Assembly (NCBI GenBank): GCA_010093515.1
Contig: MU001686.1
Location: forward strand, 389,787-453,786
Length of the DNA stretch: 64,000 bases
Direction of reading: 5' to 3'
Source: Lineolata rhizophorae
Taxonomy: Eukaryota > Ascomycota > Dothideomycetes > Lineolatales > Lineolataceae
In this document: positions 1 to 11,340 of the stretch, piece after piece
Position numbering within the stretch: the stretch's first letter is position 1
How the letters are laid out: each line of letters opens with the position of its first letter
The notes under the pieces: generated by a model
Seen by the model: only the letters and a program-made list of their open reading frames with translations
What the model was told of the DNA's origin: nothing
Database searches by the model: none
Made by a program: the position numbers and the translations under genes

Positions 1-48
1 ACTTGACCGTGGTAATTGAGTTTTCAGGGCGATGGCACATTTTGAGGA

Positions 49-54
49 TATAAG
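49..54 (+). promoter_or_regulatory. possible TATA box of the LPMO-like gene
   Basis: TATAAG lies about 170 bases upstream of the start codon at 226, next to a CCAAT at 60-64. The position fits a TATA element with a medium-length leader, but no transcription start site can be seen, so this is inference from motif and spacing only. Confidence 0.3.
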
Positions 55-225
55 TAGGGCCAATTGCGCCGCTGAGATCTTTTTGATCAGTATCACACGG
101 CATTTTCTCATTACAGCTCTCTTTCATATCCTAGGACTAGACTCAGTTTCTTCGTTTCCCAGTCCCTTCTCAGCCTGTTCACCTGATTCGTCTAGACGGA
201 ATCTAGGCTCAGCCCATCCACAAAA

Positions 226-904
226 ATGTATTTCACTTCCGCACTCACGCTCGCCACCCTAGCCGCCACGGCCTACTCTCATGGCCTTATCACATCGCCC
301 ACTCCCCGCGACGTTGGTCCGGCCGGCACCGAGGCCTGCGGCCCGGTCGTCATGGCCATCATCGAGTCGGATAAGACCTCGCACGTCGAGGGTCTCCCCG
401 AAGCCTCCGAGCAGGACAGCGCCTACAACCCCGCCGAGTGCAACCTGTGGCTCTGCAAGGGCCTGCAGTACGAAGACAACGTCGACAATGTCATGGAATA
501 TTCGCGCGGCGAGACGGTGCACATGGACGTGTACATCCGGATTCCGCACTTGGGCACCGCCAACGTCAGCATCGTGGACACGGCGAGCAATAGCATCGTG
601 GGCGAGCCGTTGATCTCCTGGGATCACTACGCGGACGATGCGCTCGGGATGAATCAGCCTGAGAGCCAAACTAGCTTCGATTTTGTTATCCCGGAGGATT
701 TGGAGGATCAGTGCGCCGAAGCTGGCGCTTGTGTAAGTCTGCGTTCGTTGCGATGCTTTTAGCGGATCGGTGCTGATTTCTTGCGTGCAGGTCCTTCAGT
801 GGTACTGGTACGGTGATGCTGCTCAGCAGACTTACGAGTCTTGCGTCGACTTCACTGTCCCGGCTATGGAGAAGAAGGTCCGGTCGCGGCACTTCCGAAA
901 CTAG
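226..904 (+). CDS. small secreted LPMO-like protein (chitin-binding type-4 fold)
   Basis: Two exons, 226-732 and 791-904, joined over a 58-nt GTAAGT...GTGCAG intron, give 206 aa. Residues 1-18 form a signal peptide (MYFTSALTLATLAATAYS) followed directly by HG. A histidine exposed at the mature N-terminus is the hallmark of lytic polysaccharide monooxygenases, where it forms the copper brace. Other landmarks are YEDNVDN, a PLISWD segment and, across the splice junction, CVLQWYWYG followed by QTYESCVDF, with paired cysteines. Small ascomycete proteins of this pattern are annotated as chitin-binding type-4/LPMO-like. The protein is secreted; a role in cell-wall or chitin oxidation is inferred, and the substrate is unknown. 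No carbohydrate-binding module follows. The ATG was chosen because the signal peptide starts there. Confidence 0.85.
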
Positions 905-1511
905 ATTACGTTGAACGTTGAAAAGTTTGTTTGATTGGAGCATGATATTACATTTCGTCTTGAGAGGATGAGGTGTGCTGGACGAAGGCGTCCCCCCGTT
1001 CGCAATAGATATTTCTGGCTTCCAGTGTAATTATATTTCTCTTATCAAGAATACTTAAATCCTTAAGTGGAAGAGTCTTTCCAAGTGAACGCCACAAATA
1101 TCGTAGCTAACTTAGAATGTATATCCTCAGACGAGCTTGGGATCGTATAATGAATTTTCCTTTGGTGCAATGAAAGTTGTTGCATCATACTAATAAGAAA
1201 CTATGTATCTGCCTTGATATTTACAAACTCAATCGACCTAGTACATATCTAATTACCTTTACCAGAGCCTCAAACATTCCGCATCTACTTATTGGTCATG
1301 ATGTCTTTTCCGACCACTCCATTACTTGGCGTACTCATTGTGCTACATTTCTCATAGAGTAGTGTGTTGATGGAACCAGTGTAGACAACAGTCTAGAACT
1401 TGCGCTTAATCGCAAAACTAGTATTACAAACATTTACCATACTCTTTCCTAGGTAGCCATCGTAGCAAAATATCAAGCATCTAACTATTCGTCGATCGTA
1501 TTGTCTTTTGC
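905..1511. other. convergent 3' intergenic region
   Basis: AT-rich sequence between two convergent genes. No convincing coding sequence, RNA gene or repeat seen; it presumably holds both 3' UTRs. Confidence 0.6.
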
Positions 1512-3321
1512 TTAAAGTTTGGCTTTGGCTTGGTTTCCAACGTTTGAGTCCTTCTTCGCCCATTCCCTCAGAACTTTCCTTTGGATTTTTCCACTGGGGC
1601 TCTTAGGCACCTCTTCAATAAACGCTACTCCACCATCCAATCTCTTATGACTAGCAACTTTACCACCTATCCACTCCACCACGTGACTTTCCTTCAATCC
1701 ATTCTTCTTCGCATCCTCCTTCCTGACAACGTAAGCTCTCGGCAACTCCTGACCATGCTCAGCCTGCAGTCCCACAACCGCCGCATCAGCAAGCCCATCA
1801 TGCTCTAACAGAACAGCTTCCAACTCCGCTGGCGCCACCTGGAACCCTTTCACCTTGATCAGTTCCTTCTTCCGATCCACAATCCAGAACCAACCCCTCT
1901 CATCCCTGACCGCCACATCGCCCGTCTTGAGAAATCCTTCCTCATCAAAAGCATCTCTCGTCGCGCTTTCATTCCGCCAATACCCTCTGCACACATTCGG
2001 CCCCTTTACAAAGATCTCGCCCCTGACGCCCGGCCCCTGCACCTCCCTCCCCGCATCATCCGCCAACTTAATCACCGTCCCCGGATCCGGCAGCCCCACG
2101 CTCCCGCTCCGATCGTCCACCAGCCCCGGGACATGCAGCGACGAGCACGTCACCTCGGTCATGCCCCATGTCTGCACGACCTTGACGTCCAGCTTTTCCG
2201 AGACCTCGTTCTGCAGCTCGCGGCTCAGCGGCGCGGCGCCGCACAGGACGTTGCGCAGGCTGCCGAGGTCGTGGCGCGCCGTCTCGGGCCGCTTGGCAAG
2301 GAGCACCACGACCGGCGGCGCCGTCTGCAGGTGCGTTATGCGGTGCCGCGCCATGTGCGAGAGGAAGGGCTGGAACGAGAAGGTGCGCATCATGTAGGTG
2401 GGCGTGCGGGTGGCGGCGGCGGCTACGATAGTCCAGAGTTGGCCGTAGGCGTGGTAAAGGGGGAGGAAGCCGAGCCAGCGCTCCGGGCCGGTGGAGGTCT
2501 GCGGCGTTGGCGGGATGGAGGGGTCTCCTGATGTGAGTTGCCGCATATGTAGTGATTGGACGGTGTTGGCGATGATGTTTTGGTGTGTTATCATGACGCC
2601 TTTGGGGAGACCGGTAGTACTGTGAGGTTGTTAGTACTGTGTTGTGGAGTTTGGTTTGAAGATGGGTGTTGCGTACCCTGACGAATAGTTCAATACTGCC
2701 GTTTTCTGTTTGGCTTCATCTGCGCTCAGCTGAGTCCAGGTCCAGGTTCGTGCCTCCTCTTCTGTTCCTAGAATATTCTTCCAATCCTTGATGCCGTGGA
2801 TGGGAGCGCAGTCGGAATCGTCAAATAGATATACTCGATCTTTAGGGAAGTGCTCTTTTGCTGCAGCCTTCAGTGCTGTGTCTAGCAACTCTGGAGCACA
2901 TAAAATGGCCTTGGTGCCTGTGTTCTGTATCTGATAGGCCATCTCTATAATTGATGAGAATCGGAAGCGAGTTGACCATAGAAAAAACACTGAATTAGTC
3001 TAACATACCGTCGGCACCGTAAGCGGGATTGCATCCCGTGAATATGCAGCCGGATCCAGCAATGCCAAGATATGCTACGGGAACAAAAATGTGATTTGAA
3101 GAGTAAATCATGACCACATCATCTTCTCGAAGGCCGAGCTTCTGTAGCCCGAACCCGAGTCGCTTTACCCATTGGAGCAGCTGTGCCGGAGAGAGCGATT
3201 TGGATGTGTCGACGGCGTCAATCCATACGAGATCCGTTGAAGGAGGACATGATGGCGGGAAAAGATATGACAGGACGTCGGTGCACGGGATGGGTATTGA
3301 AAATGGTGATGGATGAGGCAT
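1512..3321 (-). CDS. 4-coumarate-CoA ligase-like acyl-CoA synthetase, probably peroxisomal
   Basis: Three exons on the minus strand, 3321-3009, 2944-2677 and 2619-1512, with introns of 64 and 57 nt, give 562 aa. It belongs to the ANL superfamily (adenylate-forming acyl-CoA ligases): an acid is activated with ATP, then transferred to CoA. The AMP-binding P-loop NYSSGTTGLPKGV is rebuilt exactly across the second splice junction, which supports the intron call. Further motifs are LPLYHAYGQ, QTWGMTEVTC, the hinge KTGDVAVRDERGWFWIVDRK and the C-terminal lysine motif PKSPSGKIQRKVLR. The protein ends in AKL, an accepted variant of the PTS1 peroxisome signal, so action in peroxisomes is inferred. The substrate could be a phenylpropanoid, a medium-chain or another carboxylic acid; the sequence does not decide. 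The start codon at 3321 leads straight into the family's N-terminal domain. Confidence 0.9.
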
Positions 3322-3946
3322 TTTATAGGTAGTGATACACTCTGTATAGGAGGGGCACGCTCAGACGTTAGAAAATGAGTTCTAATTCAGTGACTTAATC
3401 TTTATGAGCATGGAATTGGAAAAGTCTAGGTTTACACTGCACAACTAGAAGTGGAAAACAGAAAAAGAGACCAAATTCGCCAGCCTAAAGGAAAGTGTGG
3501 GCAGAAGAGTTGGCCGCCATGATCGTCGCTCGGTGGAGGCTCGACCGTTCCTCCGATGACACAATTGCTCCCCGGTGCCGAGGCCCGGAGCCGTGGTGTG
3601 GGGAAAGCGTGGAGAACCTAAGCGCCGGGGCGCCGTGCATGAGCCAAGACTTGCACCTTCCAAGCTCCCGAAACAAGTCCAGGGTCAATTCAAGTCTCCA
3701 ATAACGGCTTATTCAGAACAGACGAAAAGTATACATGGTCCCGTTGGACTTACATTCTCTATACTTCAGCATTTTGTGTGTCTAATATTTCCGGCAAGTG
3801 TCAAGCCGCATATGCTAACTTACGGTGCAAATCTAGGCCATGCAGGAGAGCGAAATCACTTCCAAAGCAACATCGGCTGTACATCAAATGCACAACTGCT
3901 GACTAACCGCAGATATATCTATCCGGTACGTCACCACCTCCCACTC
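3322..3946. other. intergenic region between acyl-CoA ligase and M18 peptidase
   Basis: Upstream region of the ligase and 3' flank of the peptidase. Open frames here are overlapping, on both strands, and lack family resemblance. Nothing supportable seen. Confidence 0.5.
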
Positions 3947-5890
3947 TCAGCACTCCCTAAACTCCTTATCCACCTCCTCATACGTATCCAGGAACCCCTG
4001 AAAAGCCAAGACACCCAAGCCTGGATCCAAGCTCCCCGTCGTCGCCCTAATGCTATGCATGCTCAACTGCGGCATGCCAGCATCGATGGCGCGCATGCCC
4101 ATCTTGGAGCTGAGCATGGGTCCGACAGTGCCGCCGCTGCGGACGTCGTTCCGGATCTGGAAGATCTGCAGCGTGGCGCCGACGCGGTCCGCGCACGCGG
4201 ACAGGATGGCAGTGCTCACCGCGTCCGTCGTCATATGCCCGTTGCTGTCGGCGCACACGACGAGGCCTGTGTTGAGTGCCGGGCTGTGCTGCTCCAGGTA
4301 GGCGCCCATGAAATTGGGGTTCAACGCATGCGTGACGTCGGATGATACGAGGAACGAGTTGGCGTAGGTCTGGGTCAGGAGGGAGGGGGTGCTGAAGCCG
4401 CTGCTAGAGGACGACGATGCGGCGACGCTGTCGACGATGCGCTCCAGCGTCGCCGGCAGGAAGTTGCCCCGCGCGCCCTGCCGGAGGAGAGAACCGATTT
4501 CCTCGTCGTCGAAGAGGCCCACGGCTTTGATGATGCTGGACGAGGAGCTGGTTGCGGCGCTGTCGGACACGCTGTTGAGAAGGGCTTGCATGGCGGCCCA
4601 GGAGCAGAGCTTATCGTCGATGCGCCCGGCGAAGATGAACTCTTTGTCGATGCCGCCGGCGGTGGCGGGCTGGACATCGAATAATTCCAGCTCCCAGTTT
4701 ACGATGCTGCTGTCTACCCGGGCTGTTAGCTTGAAGAACCAGATATCTTGCCGGCGAAATCTAGAAGAGTCAAAGCACACGTAGCAAAAGCAATACCCAC
4801 AGTCCTCGATCCCAAGCTCGCCCGCAATGGCCTTGACCAGTTTCTCTGGCTGTGTATTAACAAACGACCCCTCTGGCGCCAGCTTCGACGACGTAAACTC
4901 CCTTCCATTGACCTCGACACTCTGCTGCCCCTCTCCCTCCAACCCAATAATCGGCACCATCTGCGTCTCCTTATTAAACGGCCCCGCCGCCGGAGCCCCA
5001 AAATGCGGCGCCAGCGTCGGGATCCTCGCGATCGGCCACCCCAACTTGACCAGCCTCGTCTCCACCTTGCCGCTCTCCTTCCTGACTAGCACCCTGCCCC
5101 CAATCCCTAGGTCGCGATCCCACCAGGTCGTGTTGAGCGCGCCCGCGTACGGCGCGACGCCCAGCTGCGCGTAGCCGCCCCTGGGCGGCAGCTTCGGGAC
5201 GGGCTTGAGCCGCGCCGTCAGCGCGTCGACGTGGCCGGCCAGGATGGCCGCGCCGTTGCCCGCCTCGTACGACGCCCCCACCGCGAACGCCATCAGGCTG
5301 CTGCCGTTGCGCGTCACGTAATACCGGCCTCCAGGCCGCACGCACCACGGGTCGCGCTCGCACAACCGCGAGAAGCCCGCGGCTTCGAGCTGCGCGGCGA
5401 AGGCCGACACGGCGTGGAAGACGGTCGGGTTGGAGGTCAGGAAGTCGCAGAAGGGCTGGGTGTAGGAGGAGGCCTTGGATTTGGCGGCTGCGGAAGGATT
5501 TTGAGCTGGCAAGCGGCCGGTTTCGGGGGCGGACCGCAAGTCGGGCTGTGTGGAGAAGCCGAATGGGATTTCGGAGGACCTGGTCGGTTTCATGGGGTCC
5601 GTTGGTTGATCTTGGTGTTGCGACTGTCTAGAGGACAGATCATGAAATTCTTGCGTATCAAAGCTTCTTCGCGCACGCTGATCATGTTGTATCCTTGCGC
5701 TTATATTGTTCTGACTCGGCGTATGTCCTACAGTCTGCTCTCCCCAAGGTCTACCAATCTGCTCGCGTTGACTGAGAGTAGCGGATACGGGGTTAACTCC
5801 AGAGCGACGGCCTCGCTCGTTGTACTGTTGATCAAAAATATCGGCCGTCGACGAGGACTTGCGCACGACGGGGGGGTTATTGCGAGTCAT
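3947..5890 (-). CDS. M18 aspartyl aminopeptidase (Ape1/Ape4-like)
   Basis: One open frame of 647 codons; removing a probable in-frame 90-nt intron (4707-4796) gives 617 aa. M18 enzymes are dodecameric zinc aminopeptidases that release N-terminal Asp/Glu or neutral residues, in the cytosol or vacuole. Metal and catalytic landmarks occur in family order: the AGHVDA histidine, RIDDKLCS, the FDDEEIGS acidic pair, SSDVTHALNPNF and the SMHSIR histidine. GGTVGP precedes the last. The catalytic body begins near residue 140. The first 140 residues are a Ser/Gln/Arg-rich, probably disordered extension that is long for the family; yeast Ape1 has only a short propeptide. A later in-frame methionine (MKPTRSSEIPFG, about residue 100) is an alternative start. 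Family assignment is firm; subcellular site is not. Confidence 0.88.
   Translation of the reverse strand: MTRNNPPVVRKSSSTADIFDQQYNERGRRSGVNPVSATLSQREQIGRPWGEQTVGHTPSQNNISARIQHDQRARRSFDTQEFHDLSSRQSQHQDQPTDPMKPTRSSEIPFGFSTQPDLRSAPETGRLPAQNPSAAAKSKASSYTQPFCDFLTSNPTVFHAVSAFAAQLEAAGFSRLCERDPWCVRPGGRYYVTRNGSSLMAFAVGASYEAGNGAAILAGHVDALTARLKPVPKLPPRGGYAQLGVAPYAGALNTTWWDRDLGIGGRVLVRKESGKVETRLVKLGWPIARIPTLAPHFGAPAAGPFNKETQMVPIIGLEGEGQQSVEVNGREFTSSKLAPEGSFVNTQPEKLVKAIAGELGIEDCGYCFCYVCFDSSRFRRQDIWFFKLTARVDSSIVNWELELFDVQPATAGGIDKEFIFAGRIDDKLCSWAAMQALLNSVSDSAATSSSSSIIKAVGLFDDEEIGSLLRQGARGNFLPATLERIVDSVAASSSSSSGFSTPSLLTQTYANSFLVSSDVTHALNPNFMGAYLEQHSPALNTGLVVCADSNGHMTTDAVSTAILSACADRVGATLQIFQIRNDVRSGGTVGPMLSSKMGMRAIDAGMPQLSMHSIRATTGSLDPGLGVLAFQGFLDTYEEVDKEFREC
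4707..4796 (-). other. probable stop-free intron (90 nt) inside the M18 gene
   Basis: On the minus strand GTATTG at 4796 opens and GACAGCAG at 4707 closes a 90-nt segment with an ideal GCTAAC branch site (+ strand gttagc, 4725-4730). It is a multiple of three with no stop, so it reads through. Its 30 residues interrupt a conserved stretch: removal yields ELGIEDCG followed by IVNWELELFDVQPA, matching the family's contiguous pattern. Confidence 0.75.
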
Positions 5891-7611
5891 TTTGGAGTTG
5901 CGGATGCGCGAAGTAGTTCGGAGAAGCTAGGAGCGTCTACGCATGCGACGATGTCAGTTTCCGAGCCTAGTGATAGTATAGCAAGGAAATAACGGGGGTT
6001 TTCACATGAATGCCGGCGTCGAGGGAACAAAAACACCAATAAAAACCGCTTTGATGGAGAAGTTGTGGCTTAGGTCGGCTCGGAGGATGGTGTTGACGTT
6101 TTGTACAGATAGCTTTAAGCTGGTTGGCGAGACGACGTCGGGCCGAGCTTGCGCCACAGACGCACGCGCGGCGCACTCGTCACTGAAACAAGTGCCAGGC
6201 GAGTGGCCGGACCCAGATGACTTGCCCGCGTGCCCAACCCGGGACTGGACAATCGAAAAGGAAAGCTTTTAAATCGGGAAATCATGGCGTGAGGCAGCTC
6301 TTCAGGTGCCTTTTACGGTTGTCACGCGCGTAAATACCTCGTGTCCATCTACTGAGCAGCGGAGGATGTTGCTTTCTGTTGCCTCGTGCGCTGACTTTCC
6401 ATTTCGCAGTGAGCCTGGCCTTAGGTACAGGTAGTTCAGTTCTTTCGCTCGCGAACGATGGAATTGAAGCCATGCATCAGTGAGCGTTTGCAGTATTCAA
6501 AGCCTTGTCAAGCCATGCATATCCAATGTTACTCTGTATGTTGCACGAAGCTCGGGAGAAAAGGAGAATGTACCTCCCTTCAAATGCCATTCTTCATGCC
6601 CTAAACCTCCTTGGGCGCATGCGTGAAGTTTGTCATTTGTTTCTTCGCGCTGCGATTTCTTGTCCTGGTGATTAAATCCTTTTGGCACATATTGACTACT
6701 TCATGTTCTTGCTGTAAAAGGCATGTTCTCTTGGGCACAAATCAACTTGTCTCAAGCCAGGAGTGAGGTAGCGTTGGCATTCTTTATTTCTTTATTTATT
6801 TTACTAGGGTTCTGCTGCGGTCAGCTTTGACGTAGAACGTTTAATCTGGACTGGATAGACACCCTTGGTGTAAAACGGGGCATAAACAACCATGCTCATA
6901 CTCTGCTTAAAGCCCGCTGTTTTCAAGATACATTAGCTCTTATCTACCATCCGATACCTTCATTTTGAACAACTGCACACACGGCAACCATTAGAAGTGA
7001 ATCATTCTGGCCCTTCCATCTAATTTAGTCACGGAATAAAAACAGGAAGAGACAGAAAACAATGAAAAAAGACATCCTGAAGTAGAAACGCGCCGTCGCG
7101 GCCATTATTCTGCAAGCACACGCAGAAAAGAAACGGAAACGAAATATAGACAAGAAAGTCCAGCTGGCGTGCCGTAAAGTTGGTCTGGAAAAGAAAAAAG
7201 CTACAAACTAGTTTCTTCATGTCGCTCTGGGTATACAATGTATTCCTGTGAGAAGTGGGGGAGGTTTGTCAGGTCCACCGCCAGACCGTCAAAATAAATC
7301 ATCGCTCGGGAGGAAGGAAATAGAGCGGGGAACACCCTCCATTCATCCGATGCTTCCATCTAATTGCTCCCACCATCCGCGCAAAGCTGTCCCCTCCGGA
7401 TCAACAAAAAAAAGATAGAGAGAGAGAAAGAGAGAGCAAAAAAAAAAAAAACAATCCCTCCCCCAGACCACTTTGTCATCGTTCCGCTAGGCCGCCGAAC
7501 TCAAGACGGCTGAGTAAATGGAATGAAAACGCCCGATAACCCATAAGAAGCCCTGCATTCCCAGTTTTTCGTCGCAAAAACAAACCTTAGAAATTCCCAG
7601 AGCACGCCGCA
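5891..7611. other. intergenic region, 1.7 kb
   Basis: Between the 5' end of the M18 peptidase and the 3' end of the Glc8-like gene. It contains purine-rich sequence with GAGAGA-type repeats and an A-run near 7400-7452. No open frame resembles a protein. Nothing else supportable seen. Confidence 0.5.
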
Positions 7612-8863
7612 CTACTGACGCACCGAGTCCGGCAGCTTCGGCATCGGCGGCGGCACGCCTCCGTCGGCCTCGTCCTCGTCCTCATCGTCCGGGATGCTCT
7701 CGGGATGTCTAAACGTGAAACGCGCGAAACTCGTTAGCCGATTCCCCTTGTTGCACATTATACACAGCAGGGCAGAGCAAATCGACAACTTACCCAAGCA
7801 ACCCCTTCACGTCCTTCATCTCGTAATGCTTCCTCCTCCTCTCCTCGAACCGCCTATGCTTCTCCAATTCCTCCGCGCTCACGTTCGGCGGGACCTCACC
7901 GTGTGTCGCACCCACGACATCGTCGCCGCTCTCCGCATCGACGATGACCCTCTTCTCGCTCTCGGGCGTGCCGTGGTTCCCGCTCCTCAGCAACTCGGGC
8001 TCTCCGATATCCAAGCCGGGGATCTCGTCCTCTTTGACGCCCTTGGGCCTATGCTCGCCGGCCGCCTCATCGGCCCCCAGGCTACCCGAGCTCTTGGCCT
8101 TGTCTAGCTCGTCCACGAGCAGGTTCTGCGCGTCGATGGCCTCCACCTCGTCCTCGTCCTCGGCCGGATCGTACTGCTTGGCGAAGGGCGTCTTGGGCTC
8201 CGTGATCTTCATCGTGTGCCCGCGCTCCTGCTCCGTCAGGTACAGGTTCGCCTCGTCCCACTTGAGCCGCGGCGAGTTGCTGTCCAGCCCGTGGGCGGGC
8301 GCATGGCCCGACTGCCGCCGGCTGGGCGGGCCCGTGAAGGAGCCCGTGCGCGCCGCCGACGAGGAGCGCCGGTGCCCCGCATTCTGCAGTGTGTTGGCGA
8401 GCACGATTTCCTTCTCAGACATCTCGCGGCCGGGTAGGCTCGGGCGGTCAGCCGTCAAGGAGTTCTCGGTGGAGGTGGTGGAGACGACGGGTTGGAGGGC
8501 GTTTTCGCTAGTCGGGGAGGTTTGTTTGGGTGGGGAACTGTGGCTAGCATTCTTGAGGATGCCTACATTGCAAGGACGATGCATGACTGGTTAGCTTGAA
8601 TATTGAGAATACTTAGGGTGCAAAGGGACTATGGAGCGTTCTAAGCTCCGGTTGTGCGTTTCTAGTCCTAGGAATCAGCGGCACGGGCAATGAGACCAGG
8701 CCCTCTGCGCCCGTAGTCCCCGCCAGAGCTGTCCTTGGAAACGCTATTCAAGAATGACGACGACGCAGCATCAAGCGAGACAGCCAGACATACCTTTCGG
8801 CCTTTTGCTGCTATCCACACCATGTAGGTCCATGGGCGAATGGTGCGGCGAATGCTGTGTCAT
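7612..8863 (-). CDS. protein phosphatase inhibitor 2 / Glc8 family
   Basis: Three exons on the minus strand, 8863-8794, 8562-7794 and 7708-7612, give 311 aa. Inhibitor-2 proteins bind and regulate the type-1 phosphatase catalytic subunit (Glc7/PP1). All three I-2 signatures are present: SSKRPKGILKN near the N-terminus, built exactly across the first splice junction; the central KWDEANLYLTEQE with MKITEPKTPF; and ERRRKHYEMKD near the C-terminus. The TPF site corresponds to the threonine phosphorylated by GSK3-type kinases in the family. The first intron (231 nt) is long for this window; an internal ATG at 8584 would miss the RPKG half of the PP1-binding motif, so the upstream ATG was preferred. 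MDLHG in the same exon is an alternative start. The tail is acidic (DDEDEDEAD). Cytosol and nucleus expected. Confidence 0.88.
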
Positions 8864-11340
8864 GGTGCGCGGTCGTCGAAAGCGGCCAAAACTTTTGTCG
8901 TCGTCGTTGCTGGTGCGAGTCGGATGCAGGCAGGTATCGGTTAATTCGAAGTCCGAAGCTTCTAGCAAGCTAGGAGTAGAGGTTTGACGTTTGTGCTCTC
9001 TAAATGCTGCCTGATTTGCTGTTGATGTTGGTGTTGTAGCGAGCTACCAACGAACTTGTGTTCGCCAACCCGAGTGGCGCAAGCTATTTCCACGTGCGCC
9101 CGATGTATAGGTTGGCTGACGAGGACGGCGCTCAACCGTCGACACGTGAAAGTGGCCAGATAGAGTTGAGTCCGTGGTGTGTGGGCGGCGGATGAACGGA
9201 CAAGCCCGGTCACGGCCACTAGCGCGAGAATGGTGGGGAGGGGCAGGCTGGCAGGTCCGAGAAGCGCCCTGAAGCTGTCGGTCTAGGGCTGCAGTGTCGC
9301 GGGGGTTTGGATTCGCGATGTGGGTATAGGTAGTGGCAATTGCGAGGGGGGTTGGACGAGGATGGACGAGGAGGCTGGGTTATTTTGTTTTGCCGTGGGG
9401 TGGAGGAGAGAAGGAGGGCGTTGGGTAGGCGAAGACAGGTAAGGTTGAAGGTGGGTCGGAGCGCGGCAGCAGGGAGGGGTGGACGCCAGTCGACCAATAT
9501 GGGACGGAGTTAGAGTAGGTACTACCTACGTAGTATGCCACAGCGAGCAAACGGACGCGGTGCCGCACTTTATCTGGACGTAGCGGCCGCGGCCAGGCTG
9601 CGGTTCTGCAATTGCCGCCTCGGCCGTGGCTTGGCCAATCCAGCGCGCGAGGGCGCGCCAAGGCGCCGCAGCACTGGAGCGGCCAGCGCCTTCCCAGCCC
9701 GGTGCGGTGACGTAGCGTCCGCCGCGCCCGGACAAACAGCGCGCCGCCGTCTCCGCCACGGGCAGCTCTTCTCCCAGCCGTCTTCCGGCGCCCTCGATAA
9801 TTACAAAACCATCATCATCAAATCCGGAAGCTGGATGAACGGCGCTCGAGTCGTCCCGGCGAGCACGAGACGTGGAGTTACACGCATCTGACAGACGCTG
9901 AGGACCTTTAAATCTCTTACGCCACACGTGGACTCTTTCCCATATTGAAAAGGCCGTTGCACCGCAGGTGAGATCTCGCGGCCAGCTACAGCAGGCCTGC
10001 AGAGGCATTCCATCACATGCGGGCAATTCTCGATAATTACAACTATGGAAACCCGGCTGGTCGGGCAACGGCCAACCTTGGACCCGACGTCCCGACTCCA
10101 GACGCACGTTTGGACCCCAAGTGTCCATTTATTGGATTGGTGCTAAAGGCCCTGACCAGATCACTCCCGCGTCCGGAATACTCCAGTCCATCCTTACCTC
10201 GGTGGAAAAATGGTCCTCGAGGCGCGTCATGGACGACGCCACAGGCCGATGTGTAGGCTGGGCGTCGTGCGAAATGCAAGTCCTGAGCAAGTCGCGAAAG
10301 GGCCGAACAACCTGCCGTTCGTAGTCACTCCGTGCCTGAGCTGTCAGCTAAAAAGCAAACCGGCCAACCAGCATCGCACAGCTGTTTGGCTGCGAAAACT
10401 CTTGCCTGCGCAAATTATTCGATAGGTCGCAGGCCCCGTCAGAATAAGCGTTTTACCCCTGCATATAGAGCAACGTTAGCTAGCCATGACCTGCCACTGA
10501 GCCAACAGAAACGCCGCAGGTGCAGGGTCTTGCGGGGGACATTTCTCAAACTTTGCCTTCTAACCTCATGCGAAACCAGCGACGGACGCGCCGTAGCGCG
10601 CGGCGGTTCTGCTAATAGGATTACCAGAGCTCTATCGCATCATCATTGTGTCCCGCTCGGGGATGGGCATGCCGGCAACGGCGAGGTAAGAAAAGTCAGC
10701 ACTTACGGCTTGGGATAGAATGGACGGTGGGAGGGTCCTTCATAAAGAGGGCGACCTTCTGTTGCAAGGTCTCACACCATGACGCGTACTCGAGCTTGCT
10801 GCCGTAGCTCTAGTTGTTTGATCACCGTGTCCAAGCGGATCGCATTCGCAGTGCGGGGCAAACTTCCTGTCTTACTAGCCACGACGCGTCGTACAAGCCA
10901 GGCACGTTAGTGGTGGCGGGTACGTATTGGATGTCCCTCCTCTCAGGTCGTCACCGCATCATGGGCAGCCGTCCAAACGCCGCAGCGCCCAGGGCCCTCA
11001 CGACAACGGTTTTACGTGGAGGTAATGTCAATCTCGACGACCGAAAATCCAGGTATCCGCAGCCCATGGGGGTTTTGGTCCAATAAAATGGCGACAAAGG
11101 GGTTGCCGACAAGACATCTGGGTCGTCTGTTGGATAAAGAGGAGAAGAAGAGGAGGGAGAAGTTTTGGGCGGCGAGAGTACGAGAGCGAAGAGGTCCGGC
11201 GGGCGAGAGGGCCTGCCGGCGCAGAGTCGGCGCGAAGCAGGCGTAAGCGAGGCGGAAGGGCCGGGGCGCGCAAGTGGGGCGGAGGCGGGATCAACTCCGG
11301 CCGCGGTGGAGGATCGTCAAAGATCAACGTCATGACACAG
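8864..11340. other. gene-poor GC-rich region
   Basis: About 2.5 kb upstream of the Glc8-like gene. Several overlapping open frames occur on both strands (the largest, about 200 codons, at 9526-10128 minus), but they are Arg/Pro/Ala-rich, start at non-conserved positions and resemble no family. A TACGTA palindrome lies at 9527-9532. No gene can be supported. Confidence 0.45.

Noticed and set aside
5231-5992. 253-codon frame antisense to the M18 peptidase
   Set aside because: A shadow of the GC-rich peptidase coding strand.
9526-10128. 200-codon minus-strand open frame
   Set aside because: Arg/Ala/Gly-rich with no domain, and open frames overlap on both strands of the same GC-rich DNA; likely compositional.
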